The notes under the pieces: model-generated | The model's database searches: none | What the model was told of the DNA's origin: nothing | Seen by the model: only the letters and a program-made list of their open reading frames with translations | Position numbers and translations under genes: made by a program | DNA from: Echinometra lucunter | Lineage: Eukaryota; Echinodermata; Echinoidea; Camarodonta; Echinometridae | Assembly: GCA_029962745.1 (NCBI GenBank) | Contig: CM057158.1 | Location: 5,264,602-5,328,601, forward strand | Length of the DNA stretch: 64,000 bases | Direction of reading: 5' to 3' | Shown: piece by piece, positions 22,619 through 33,260 of the stretch | Layout of the letters: each line of letters opens with the position of its first letter | How positions within the stretch are numbered: position 1 is the stretch's first letter

Positions 22619-23570
22619 ACACACACACACCTCACAAAAAGTAACTAACCACTTTGTCTTTGGATCATAGCTCAAGTATGGCATGTTGCATCAGACAATT
22701 TTTAACAGAATTCGAAATGAAATTTAATTCCAAACATTTTGACACTTCATTTGTTGAAATCGAATTAAGAATGTGAGCACAACGGCTTTTCATATGCAAA
22801 TACCCTCAAATTAAAAGTTGCAGCAATCCCTATTGATATGGCAGTGTATATTCACAGAATATAGCTGGCTGTCAACTTCATCTCTTTGTTTTCGGACATT
22901 AGGGTATAAACAAAAACACAGAGGTGGTCTACAAAAATTAATGACAGTCAAAACATGTGCCGATCAACAACAACAACAACAACAACAACAACAAAACAGA
23001 TCATGCATGAGGCAAAAGTGTCGGCGCTCAAAAGGATGCCAAGTTGTCTGAAAATGAGAGATGGCATATTGCCGGACAGACAACTACCTAGACATCCTTT
23101 TTTTCAAGAGCGCTGACACTTGACATCCGTTGCCTTGTACATGCACCTCTGTTTTTGTTTACCCTATTGTCCGAAAACAAAGCGATGAAGTTGACAACCA
23201 GAAATCCATTCTGTGAATCTAGAGACTGTCATATCAATAGGGATTGCTGCAACTTTTATTTGGGAGGTATAATTTGCATATGAATCGCCATTGTGCTCCC
23301 ATTCTTTATTCGATTTCAACAAATAAAGTGTCAAAATGTTTGGGATTAAATTTTTTTTTAAAATTCTGTTAAAATTTGTCCGATACGACACACCATATTT
23401 GAGTAATGCTCAATAGACAAAGTGGTTAGTTACTTTTTGTGAGGTGTGTACATCACATGTATCTTCAGAAACTAAGGCCGAGGGCCGGGTAGGCCGAAAG
23501 CTTGTAATTAAAGTTTTGAATTTCAGCTACGCCCCGGCTACGTCCGTGTTTCGCCTCATCTTATCCTCAC
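22236..23570. mobile_element. Outer foldback element (1.3 kb) interrupted by another
   Basis: The left end gtgaggataagataaggtgg and the reverse complement of the right end (gtgaggataagatgaggcga) begin inverted repeats about 70 bp long that include cggacgtagctgaa. Between them lie a (TA)n tract (22568-22614) and a second foldback (22625-23449). No protein is encoded. Confidence 0.75.
22625..23449. mobile_element. Inner foldback element with about 300-bp arms
   Basis: The ends read acacctcacaaaaagtaact and its reverse complement. The arms (about 22625-22930 and 23140-23449) match over most of their length, including caatccctattgatatg and gtcaaaatgttt phrases. A shorter inverted pair around gtgtcggcgctcaaaaggat and (CAA)n (22968-22992) lies in the centre. 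It sits inside the element at 22236-23570. Confidence 0.75.
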
Positions 23571-24890
23571 ACTTGATCTATCCGATAGCTTCGCAATATT
23601 CGTTTCATCTGTTTGCAATATACGGATCATGAGCAACAGGCCTATATAGTTGCTGTGACATTCAGGGGCGTATGGCGGGGGGGGGGGGGGGTACACACAC
23701 ACATTTTGAGGTGGACTCATAATTATTTTTATTATGGGTACAAAAATATCATACGAATGGGCTAATCATCCCCCCCCCCCCCGGCCCTCCAGAGAGGTAT
23801 GAGCTAATGCATAGATTAATATTGAAGTAGGAGCATATGCACCATGTGCTTGAACTCATTACGGTTAAAGTCACATGCCGGGCGTGCCGCACAAAACACG
23901 AAGTTTGTCTAGATATAGACAAACTTCAAGTATATGATGCACAAAATGAAACTAGCTATAGGCCTACACATGCAAATAGCATAATAATTTGAACATTACT
24001 GGTATCAAGTTATGGTTGTACCATTGGTACCGTGGCATCCTTTCTATTTATTTAATTTTACAAGGGATTATTTCATCTATTTATTTTAATTTTACAAGGG
24101 ATAATATTTTTAGCTAGAGCGGGGCATATCGGGAAAATTCACATAGGTTGCATGTGATAGGTAAAAGTGAATCTTTAATTGTGTTATATAGATTGGCACG
24201 GTTTCAAGAGAAGGTCATCAGGTGCGCCGCCGCCCCATCTGCCTTCTCTGCTTGTAGTACATGTATATGGCCTCTTCACGGTAACGGATTTGTCATTAAT
24301 ATAAACGTAGGCCTACGTATGCACGTGTTAGGAACATCAATGAACAGGGGAATCTGCTGAAGATTTCTCGAATATAACGCGCCGGCTGATAATAATTGAG
24401 GCGGGTGTGGGTCTTTTGCCTTTTGGTTAGTACACGTCTCTAAGCTATATAGGCCTAATCGTGGTGTGGTACCAGTTTAAAAATGATTTTATAAAATTTG
24501 ATTTAATAAACTCAGGATTTCATGCATATTTGCTAAAGTTTCCCTAGAACTGAGAAGCTTCAAGGAACGTGCCCGACATAGCAACAATTTATGTATTCAA
24601 ACTGGATTCCTCTCATCCAGATGCCTATATGCATAAATAAAAGTGAACTAAAAAGTTGGTAACTATATGCAATCTGTGGAGAGAAAATGTGCATAAATTT
24701 TAATACATCAGTAAACAGATCTATTCCTTGCGCTCGATACGTATTTCTGAAATGAAGTTTTTCTTTCATAGTCTTTCTTAAAATATTAGTTTAGATTTCA
24801 GAAAATCCCCCTTAGTTTGGTGGGAAAAAGTGCTACCTAGCTCATATGGCAATTCCAATTAACTGTTAGTATATTTTGCAAAGTAGCGGA
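23571..24890. other. Intergenic DNA with poly-G/C runs
   Basis: It holds a G-run at about 23678-23691, a C-run at about 23770-23782, and a 33-bp tandem duplication of a ttttacaagggatta phrase near 24041-24108. No exon can be supported. Confidence 0.5.
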
Positions 24891-24899
24891 ATATGTGAT

Positions 24900-25800
24900 C
24901 GCATGCAGTGCGCATTTGACTTTTAATCTTAATGCAAATTAATTGCACGCATGATAAGATTCTCTACAGACAACACGCTTCACGTACGAATTCAGCCAAT
25001 CAAATTTATGCGTGCGCTCGGGAATCATGGGAAATTCTCATTTGCATTCGGTATTACCCAGAGTGCACCAACAAGAAACGCCATGATGTCGTGCGATAGG
25101 CGTCAAGTGAAGTAACTAAATTTGAAATTTTGCTTGATTACGATTGGGAGGAAACATAGATTTTACATCGTATGGAATGTGATGTAGTGCCTCAACTTTT
25201 GACCGAGTACCGAGGCAATTGGCGCTCTCCAAAGTGTTGAAATGATGGTTTGAAATTCAGTTTCAAATCTCGTACCGCGAGGACATCTTTTTGTGCAGAG
25301 CATGTTAATACAGGCAAGTTTGGTTTGTGTATTGTGTGTGTGTTTTCAATGGCGAATCGCATTGCGGATCGGTCTCGGTGACTCGCGCTTGTGTGCTGCG
25401 ACATTTCTGCGCGTTGTACTGTGTGAACGTGTGTATCGGATGTGTGTGTGTATGTAGATCCAGTGTGTGTAGGTTCATCACACTAGCAGTGCAGTGGGCC
25501 GCATATGCGATATTCATGAGCTCGAAGTGCAGTGCAGGGAGGTTTATGTGCATAGAGTTGTGTGAGGTTTGTGTGTTCACGGTGTACGACCCTCGCATGA
25601 TCACCGGACGTGACATGTTTCTGTATGAAGTCCGCGGCTGGGGCCAGGCCGGAGGAGCCGGAGCGATAGTGCTGTACAAGCTTGCATATATTCGAAATTG
25701 CATGCTGCGCTGCGTGGCGGGCAGCAGTGGCCTTGTGCGGCCCGCTAAGTTAGTATGGGGTGAAAATTATATATGTGAATACCACCAACTCGCCTTGTGC
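24900..25800. promoter_or_regulatory. CpG-richer stretch, candidate shared promoter
   Basis: CpG and GC content are visibly higher here than in the flanks, with a CCAAT box (gccaatcaaa near 24994) and no TATA box. It lies between the minus-strand FBXO31 and the plus-strand finger gene and could serve both. A candidate 5' exon end for the finger gene is acag|gcaagt near 25313 (a GC-type donor). The 158-codon plus frame at 25327-25803 looks like a by-product of GC content. This is inference from composition and position. Confidence 0.35.
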
Positions 25801-28309
25801 TAGAACTGTGAGAATAAAAATGAAAGTATCTCTCGAATTTCGGACTCCTTTGGTTTTTAGGAGTTGATGTATAGTATAAATGTTTTCGTCACTTTTGGCA
25901 CAAAATAATGCCTTTTAATATCATCATGGTTTTGAATCCCACTTTTCTCGCGCCATTTGTATTCTCATATTGCACCCTTCGTTGACCAATGAGTGATAAT
26001 GCATTTGGCGCGCGGTACACGTACAGCGTGTTGTATAATTTTATGTATGGCGCGGGTTTGCAGGGATATGAGTCGTTCTATATCATCGAGAGTGTTTAGT
26101 TAAATTCGGGAATTTGATTGTTCATTCTCTATTTCAATTTTTGCCTCTTGTAGCTTTTCTGAATTATCCTTGAATTAAAACAATTACACTTGCTTTCTTA
26201 ATTCATTTTGTTCAAAAGTTTGTATAAACTTGTATATTTGTTTGTCATATGTTTCTGTTCTGATTTTATGAATCTGCTTTAGTTTAATCTTATTTCAATA
26301 TTTTGCCAATAACTTTAGTTCTACTAAAACAACCAGTGAATGAATTAACCATGAGTAAATAATGGTGTTTGTCAGTAGTGATCTGCATGCATTCATGGGG
26401 AATAAGAAGATGTTTGTGTATAGCCTATATATTTTTCTGATCATTGATGGGGAGGTACATATATATAAACTATATACAAATAATTAAATATTTTTCTTTC
26501 TGGATCTGGGCTACATGTATACTGTAGGTGTGATGAAAAAAGAACACATTCCTAAGAATGGAAAACACAGTATCACCCTCTCTTTAAATTGGCAAAATGC
26601 ATGGAGTATATTTTCCAATTATTGCTACATTTTTTAATGAAATGTCATGTATATAACAATGACTATTTAAGTGACAGAATAAAAGTATGTCAAGAAGTTA
26701 AACAGATGCCATGCAGTTTGCATGGAGAAATAGTAATCTTGAACTATTAATAGTAATAATAAAGATTATAGTAACTGATGATGCTATTCATCATAATAAT
26801 TATATTTTGTATGTTTAACAATAATAGGGAAAATAATATAACAATAATATAATGATAATAATAATACTAATAAGTAATGATGATGATGGTAATGAAATTT
26901 AAAAGTTGTATTCCCTGACAACCTAATTCTTGTGGAACTTATTGATACAACTCAGTTATTTTATATAAATGAAATGAAATGAAATCCTATGTATTTTTTT
27001 CTCTATCTCTCTCTCTCTTTTCTCTCTCTTGCTCATTATGTCTCAAAGATGCATTTATACTTTTTTTGTACATGTTTTATTGTATGATTTGTATGTTTTG
27101 TTTACACTGTATTATTGTTTATGAAAACCAGTGGAAAGCGAATTTCCTATTTTTCTCTCTCTGGACAATGAATATGGACAATGAATTTTACTCATACTTT
27201 ATTGCAAAATGAGCAACAAAATTTACTTCAGTATTTATTTTCTTCAACATTTTGAATTTTCATTAGGATGGCATTTAGCAAATTTGATTTCAGTTCATGT
27301 CAGGTACATGTATTTTTTAGATATTAACATTTTTTGAAAGGGTTCACTGCAGACCTTGTGGAGCTAAACTTACTTTTTGAAACACAGGAAAGAATTGATA
27401 ATTTTTAAGACAAATACATTTTATTTATTTAATTTCCAGGTGAAGATAAAACATATTTACAAAAGCCTATAATTACTTATTCCTGGAACATGATTATGGT
27501 TAGAGCAGTGAGCATCTGAATGAGCATTAGATTTTAAAAGGAAAGTGAAAGAAGTAATTTCTTAAAATATATACTTTGATAATGAACGTAGCATAGCATT
27601 AAAATTGTGGTACAGGTAATTATATTGGGGGAAAAAGCAACTGACTATTGTTATCTTTGATATTCTTTATTGTTGTTTTTATCATAATTATTATTATTGT
27701 TGTTGTTATTTCACTTTCTTCACAAATTCGAACAGTTATGATTATTGTTAACTGCAAAATCAATAAGCAGTTAATGTAAGAGATTGACATGAAATCTTTG
27801 AAACTGCTAAAGTTCATCAGTCTTAGTCTCATTTAACACTTTCTTTGGTTGAAGCGTGCACATGTATTCCATTATTTAGCTTCATATACTGTGAGCATTC
27901 AAAGTGAACACTCTATTTGAAAAGCCGTAACATCTTAATACTGGTGTAAATATGTATATACACTGTAACATCTCTAGTTTACGGTGTGTCAGGGTGTGGC
28001 GGAAAATGGCGTTGATTCATTTAATGATTTTGTTTATGATTTTCTTTTTTCCTTTTTAATCAGATGATCCTGGCTGTCTTCCCCTGTTAATTTTCTTTTT
28101 CATGTCAATGCCTAAAATCCGATGATTACTGAGGTCTGCTTTATGGACTAATAACTGTCTGTACATACAATGTGTATTTCTTGACTAAACCGCTTTTTAT
28201 GTGGATGCGTAATTAGTTTCTAGATCCTATTATGTATATTTTTCGACGTGGTGTTGTTGCTGTATTCTTGATTTCATTGATGATATCATTGAACATTTTG
28301 TTACCAAAC

Positions 28310-28396
28310 AGGGCCTCATGGAAGACAACCATTACTGGTGAAATGTGCTACCCTGTATAAATATCAGAAATAAATAAATGAAAAAATAAATAAAAT
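28310..28396 (+). mobile_element. LINE-like 3' tail
   Basis: The segment reads ggcctcatggaagacaacca and ends in ataaataaatg-type tandem units, as CR1/L2-like LINE 3' ends do. There is no coding remnant. Confidence 0.4.
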
Positions 28397-28725
28397 AGCA
28401 TATCACAGATCAGTGCAAGGTATGCTTTTAGGAAGAAAAGCTTTAGACTTTATTAAAGGACCAAATGTATGGTTTTGATTTTGGACCATATAAGAAGATA
28501 AATTAACTTAACTGTAGTTTGAGAAATTGGATAATTGTATGATTGAAGAGGGGATGTTGTATGACTTAAGTACAGGCAGTACATGTGTAGATCTCCAAGA
28601 AGGGAAATGAAGATAAAGAGGGGCAGACTGAGTAAGAAAAAAAAATGAGAGTTAAGTCAAAGCAGAGCAGAGGAAACCTTAACTTGATATGGAGATCTAT
28701 AGAGCCAAACGGGGTGAGAATTATA

Positions 28726-28950
28726 TTCTGGTTTGATATATTTGTCTTACGAGAATTTCAATTCTTTACTGAAAATTTGTGGAGTTTGGGCTGTGAACAA
28801 AATAAGTATAAGAGAGAGACAACATGTAGAGACAAAAATTCTGGTTTGATATGTTTGTCTTTGGAGAATTTCAATTCTTTACTGAAAATTTGTGGTTTGA
28901 GCTGTGAAAAATAACTATATGAGAGACACGAGACAAAAACTGGAAGAAAT
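28726..28950. repeat. Imperfect tandem duplication of about 117 bp
   Basis: The phrase attctggtttgatat...gaaaatttgtgg at 28726-28840 recurs at 28843-28950 with small changes. The open frame that crosses it therefore repeats a peptide; it is not evidence for a gene. Confidence 0.7.
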
Positions 28951-31444
28951 TTTTTTTTGCCATTGTAGTGTTGTGCCTTCAGATGACATTTAGGGGCTCC
29001 CAATCATCCCCAAGGTGTAAGAATGAGATTGAGATATCAGATAAACTCAGAGAGGTAATTAGAAAAACAAAAAACCTGCTTGTCATTTTAGTGGCATTTG
29101 ACAAAAATCTACTCACATTGTTTTACAATGATTTCCTGTAAAGTAATTTGTAGTCTGCAAGGAGGAAAAGAGGAATAACCTTCAAAAGTAAAATACACTA
29201 TACATTGTAAAGTAAAATTATGATAATCATTGATAATTAGAAAATTATAAAGAGAAAAGATCTTTGTCTGAAAAACTCAAATAGCTTAGGGGTGAAAAAT
29301 AATATTAATGATTTAATGGTCACATCTGACTTGTTCTTTGAGAAATTGTTTAAAAGAACTCGGAAAAAAAAAATTATGTACCAGTTCTTGGAAGAAAGAA
29401 GTCAGAATAGTTTGATTGTACATGTATGCACGTATTGAATGGAAAGTCCTCCCTATCAAGTAAATTTCAGTAGAAACAGTAGGAAAATGGAAGAGTTCAT
29501 TGTGATTATATTTCCACCAGTTCTATAAGAAGAAAGATATGAATTTAGGTTTTTTTCATGAATTGGGTATAGCTGTTAAATACTTTTGGATTTCAAATGG
29601 AAGTATTTTTTATAATTTTTGAAACACAAATTGGTCAAATATGACTACACAAGCCTCTTTCCTGTTTTATGATTGAAAAGTGAGTTTGGATTTGTTGGCA
29701 GTGTCTAAAAATGAAATAAGAATTTTTAAAAAGTAAATACAGGAATTCACATTTTGAGCAATTTTGTGAAAATGTTCATATTTTGCTGAAAACTTGTATG
29801 TACATGACTACTCTTTTGGTGCCAAATTGAAGCTATCACACTTAGCTTTATTATCTTACAATTGAAAATAAGTACATGTATGTATTTTTATACATGTATT
29901 ATACATTATTATAGGGCAATTAGTAATAATACAGCGGCTCATAAAAACATTTGAGACCTCATACAATTTTGCCGAATGTTTCTTGTAGCTAGCCTAGTTT
30001 CTTGCAATGAAATAACATCATACTGTCATTGCACTAGTGGAGGGCAGAAAAGAGTTATGAAGAAAACCATGAGAAATAAAATTTCCTTATTCAACTCGAT
30101 CTGTAACTATTTTGTTTTATACATGTACCTTGCGCCTTTTTTGAGTGCATATTTTGATTCTGATTTTGATTTCCTTTCCATAGACATATACTTTTCCTGT
30201 CATGGGGTAGGAGATACTTGGAAGTATGCATGCTACAGAGAATCATTATGTAATAAAAGTTGGTGACCTTATGACACATAAATTTGTTTCTGCATAGCCT
30301 CAAGAAATTATGTACCAAAGAGAGGGTTTAGCTTAATTCACCTGGTTTAGGATTCAAAGGATTAACTTGAGAATTGCCAAATGGAGATATCTAGTAGCTA
30401 GTTCTTGCATTTCTCAGATTTGCACTGTTGCCTTTTTATAATTTGTAAGGGGATTGTTCATATCAATTTGATATCAGGTATGTTTTATTCATGATTCAGA
30501 TTACAAAGATCTACTACTTGCTGTAAAGAAGACAACACCTCCTAGACAGCATGTAATGAAGGAAAAATTGAGGGGAGCTGGGATGATAATTTCACATATA
30601 CATGTATACCTCATTTTGAAAAGTTTACGAAGAATATTCAAACTACCAGTGTATGGAATATGAAATCATGATCCTAATGTTCAAATTCTTTTTTTTTAAT
30701 AAACAGAAATATTCTGTTATCGACATCATGTTCAGTGTGACAGAGAATTAGGTCTTGCTGTTTTTCTCTTTTTATAGTAATTTCCTAGATTTGGTTGATA
30801 TGTATACTTTGGTTGTGTATTCCCCCCCCCCTCCCATTTTGTATAGTTTATATTTAATTTCTTAATCTTACTTTATCTTATAACGTATATGTACTGTCTT
30901 CATGTTCATGTTTGTTTATTGCCTAAGTACGTTTTCATGAGTTTACTCTTTAATTCATTTGTAGAAGCGCTTAAGCCTTAGAAACAATTAAACCGTATGT
31001 TGATTATCATAGTATAAATGTTGGAAAGTTTAAATGAATTTAATGTTGTCATCAATCAAATTCAAATTAAGATGACAATTCTGTGATTTCCCTTGCAGTA
31101 CTCTATTTGTTAAATAGAAACCGTGAACCTTTTATTTCTGATTAAAAAGAGAGCAAGTTGAGTGAAAAAAAATCATAATGAAGCATTAAATGTTATGAAG
31201 TTCTGAAGTTTTGATCAAAAAAGCACAAAGACCAGCCTTGTGATATTGCTAATTTTAACTTCCCCTGTTTGTTTTTGTACAAAGAATAATATTTTCCCTC
31301 TAAATCAGAAGCGAATAGGTTATGTTGTTATTTTCAAAAGTGTACATGTAGTTGAAAATAAGGCTTTTGAAGTTGTAATCCATCATACATGTATGTTATA
31401 TCCTACATCATAAAATTCTCTTGCAAGGATTGGCCAGGATTGTC

Positions 31445-31530
31445 TCACGTGACATAAAATACTTTCACCATGAAAATCACGTGACGTCAGACCTCTGTAT
31501 ATGTTTCACTATACCAATATTTTGACGTCA
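31445..31530. promoter_or_regulatory. Cluster of E-box and CRE palindromes
   Basis: Two CACGTG E-boxes (31446-31451, 31478-31483) and two perfect TGACGTCA sites (31482-31489, 31523-31530) fall within 86 bp; the second E-box overlaps the first CRE. It lies 1.7 kb upstream of the finger gene's coding start. Such motifs bind bHLH-zip and CREB/ATF proteins; use as an enhancer or alternative promoter is inferred. Confidence 0.45.
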
Positions 31531-31796
31531 CATTTTCACTTTTCTGGATATAAGCTATCGATATCGCTTTAATGTATCGCGATATTGAAGCTGAGAGCCA
31601 GCTGGCCGCGTGGCTGAACTAGGTTGTCTCTCATGCTTGTGTAGCATAATAAGTGCAAACAAAAGTGCAAACGACCAATTGACCGTACGTACAAGGTCTA
31701 GGTCTAGATTCTAAATTTAGTTTTTTATTTTTTTTACCTATTTAGGCTTCTCTTGTAGGATATAAATCAAATCCCATGCACTCTTTTCGAGGCACC

Positions 31797-31910
31797 AGTT
31801 GAAATTATGGATTCTTCGGTGACTGGCATGAAGTTACCATTTTCTTCGGAGCTGCGCCCCTCAGAAAATAGTGCTATGCCAGTCACCTCTGAGAATCCAT
31901 AATTTCAACT
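31797..31910. repeat. 114-bp hairpin-forming inverted repeat
   Basis: The arm agttgaaattatggattctt (31797) continues to gactggcat and is matched in reverse by atgccagtcacctctgagaa...caact (31876-31910). It is probably a small palindromic MITE. Confidence 0.65.
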
Positions 31911-32102
31911 GTAGTCTCTCAGTGCAAGGTATATTTGATTACTATATAACTTGGTGATTCTCTTAAACTGTGTTCTATTTGCCTATGTGCTAATGAAAAG
32001 GTCACATATTTATTCCCTCCCCCCCCCCCCCCTCCATAATTTGTACCGCTGTATGTCTTATATCCTTGCCCTAAATATATTGCATTACATTGTTCTATAT
32101 GG

Positions 32103-32595
32103 CAGTGCTTCTCAACCTTTTTTTTACCACGAGGCCAACTTTGGTTATTACAATTTTTTTCAAGACCCACCTTCATTCTTAAAGATATTTTGAGGCCCAC
32201 CTCACAGAATCTCACTGAGAAAAAAATCAATAAAACCTGACAAAAGAAAATAGAGAATGAATTGTGTAGTAATTATCTGGACCACTACATTACCGACATT
32301 ACATTACAAAATCTAACCTATATGTATCATATGGTTGCAATAAATGAAAGATTGATATAATACCCCCACCCCAAATGTACAGAAATCTTCGAAAATTGTT
32401 AGCACATTGCATTGATGATAATCCACAACCATTGATGTTGTTCTAATATGTTTCATAAAATCAGTTCAATGTGATGTTAACAGTAAAGCTGAATTCCAAG
32501 AACTTTTTCGAAAATATTTGGACTGACCTCGTGGCCCACCTGAGAAAGCTTCGCAGCCCACCAGTGGGCCGCAGACCATCGGTTGAGAAGCGCTG
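32103..32595. mobile_element. Non-autonomous hAT-like element
   Basis: The ends cagtgcttctcaacc and ggttgagaagcgctg are inverted repeats; this cagNgNttctcaacc end is characteristic of hAT-superfamily elements. The flanking octamers ctatatgg and ttctctgg agree at 5 of 8 positions, consistent with a decayed 8-bp duplication. No transposase frame remains. Confidence 0.75.
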
Positions 32596-33159
32596 TTCTC
32601 TGGCATGCTTTTTAGTCAATGAAATGAAATTTAGATCATAGATTTTTTCCCCATTAAATTTCTTCAGGAGCTGCTTGCAAGTGGAATCATACTTGATTTA
32701 GCAGTTGATATTAGATTGATCACAACTTGGAAAACTGATCTTGTGATGCATTAAAATATCTGGAAACTACACTGATCTGTTCCTCTTTGGTCTTGTCTGT
32801 GTTGGTGGTGGTGGTGTGGTGGTAAAGTGTTGTTGCTGTTATTGATTCTGTTTTGGTTTTTGATAAAGTGCTTTTCATATGAAAGATATTGTTCTAGGTG
32901 TAAAACAGTATTGATGTCCCAAGTGCTCTTGTGATAAGAATATGCTCAAAGTTTTGTATTTAGAATGTTGATCCAAAGACTAAAATTAGACTGAACATAT
33001 ATATGAGAATGCATAGGACTTCCATATCCTGTCATCAAATTTTAAATGGAAGTGAAGGCAGGTTATGAGAAACTGCAAACAAATTTCAAACATTGATATT
33101 ACATATTTTTCCTTAAATTTCTAATTTTCCCTTCTCTTTTTTTTTATTTTGCAGATTGC

Positions 33160-33222
33160 ATGATGACTGGCTGTGGTGAGTCTTCAGTACTCCAACATAC
33201 AAAAATGATTTCCAGAACATGA
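33160..33222 (+). other. Upstream ORF in the 5' leader of the finger gene
   Basis: Downstream of a strong acceptor (tttgcag, ending 33154), a 20-codon frame starts with two ATGs (33160, 33163) and stops at 33220-33222, 38 bp before the main ATG. If 33155 onward is one exon, this uORF is in the mRNA. Alternatively 33176-33253 (gtgagt...cacag) is a 78-bp intron that removes most of it. Confidence 0.4.
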
Positions 33223-33260
33223 TTGGACTCCATCACCTTTAACTTTGACACAGAATAACT

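Larger units (their letters stand above)
25804..31430. other. Long gene-free stretch, possibly the first intron of the finger gene
   Basis: AT-rich DNA with no convincing exon. It contains ATT-type triplet runs (26740-26880, 27660-27710), a LINE-like 3' tail (28310-28396) and an imperfect 117-bp tandem duplication (28726-28950). If the 24.9-25.8 kb region is the promoter, this is intron 1. Confidence 0.4.

Noticed and set aside
25327..25803. 158-codon plus frame and the 132-codon minus frame (25305-25703)
   Set aside because: They lie in a CpG-richer, GT-rich stretch with no family-like motif; Cys/Val/Arg-rich plus and His/Thr-rich minus readings are what such composition gives by chance.
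28645..28914. 89-codon frame with an internal repeat
   Set aside because: The repeat comes from a DNA tandem duplication; splice sites and family motifs are missing.
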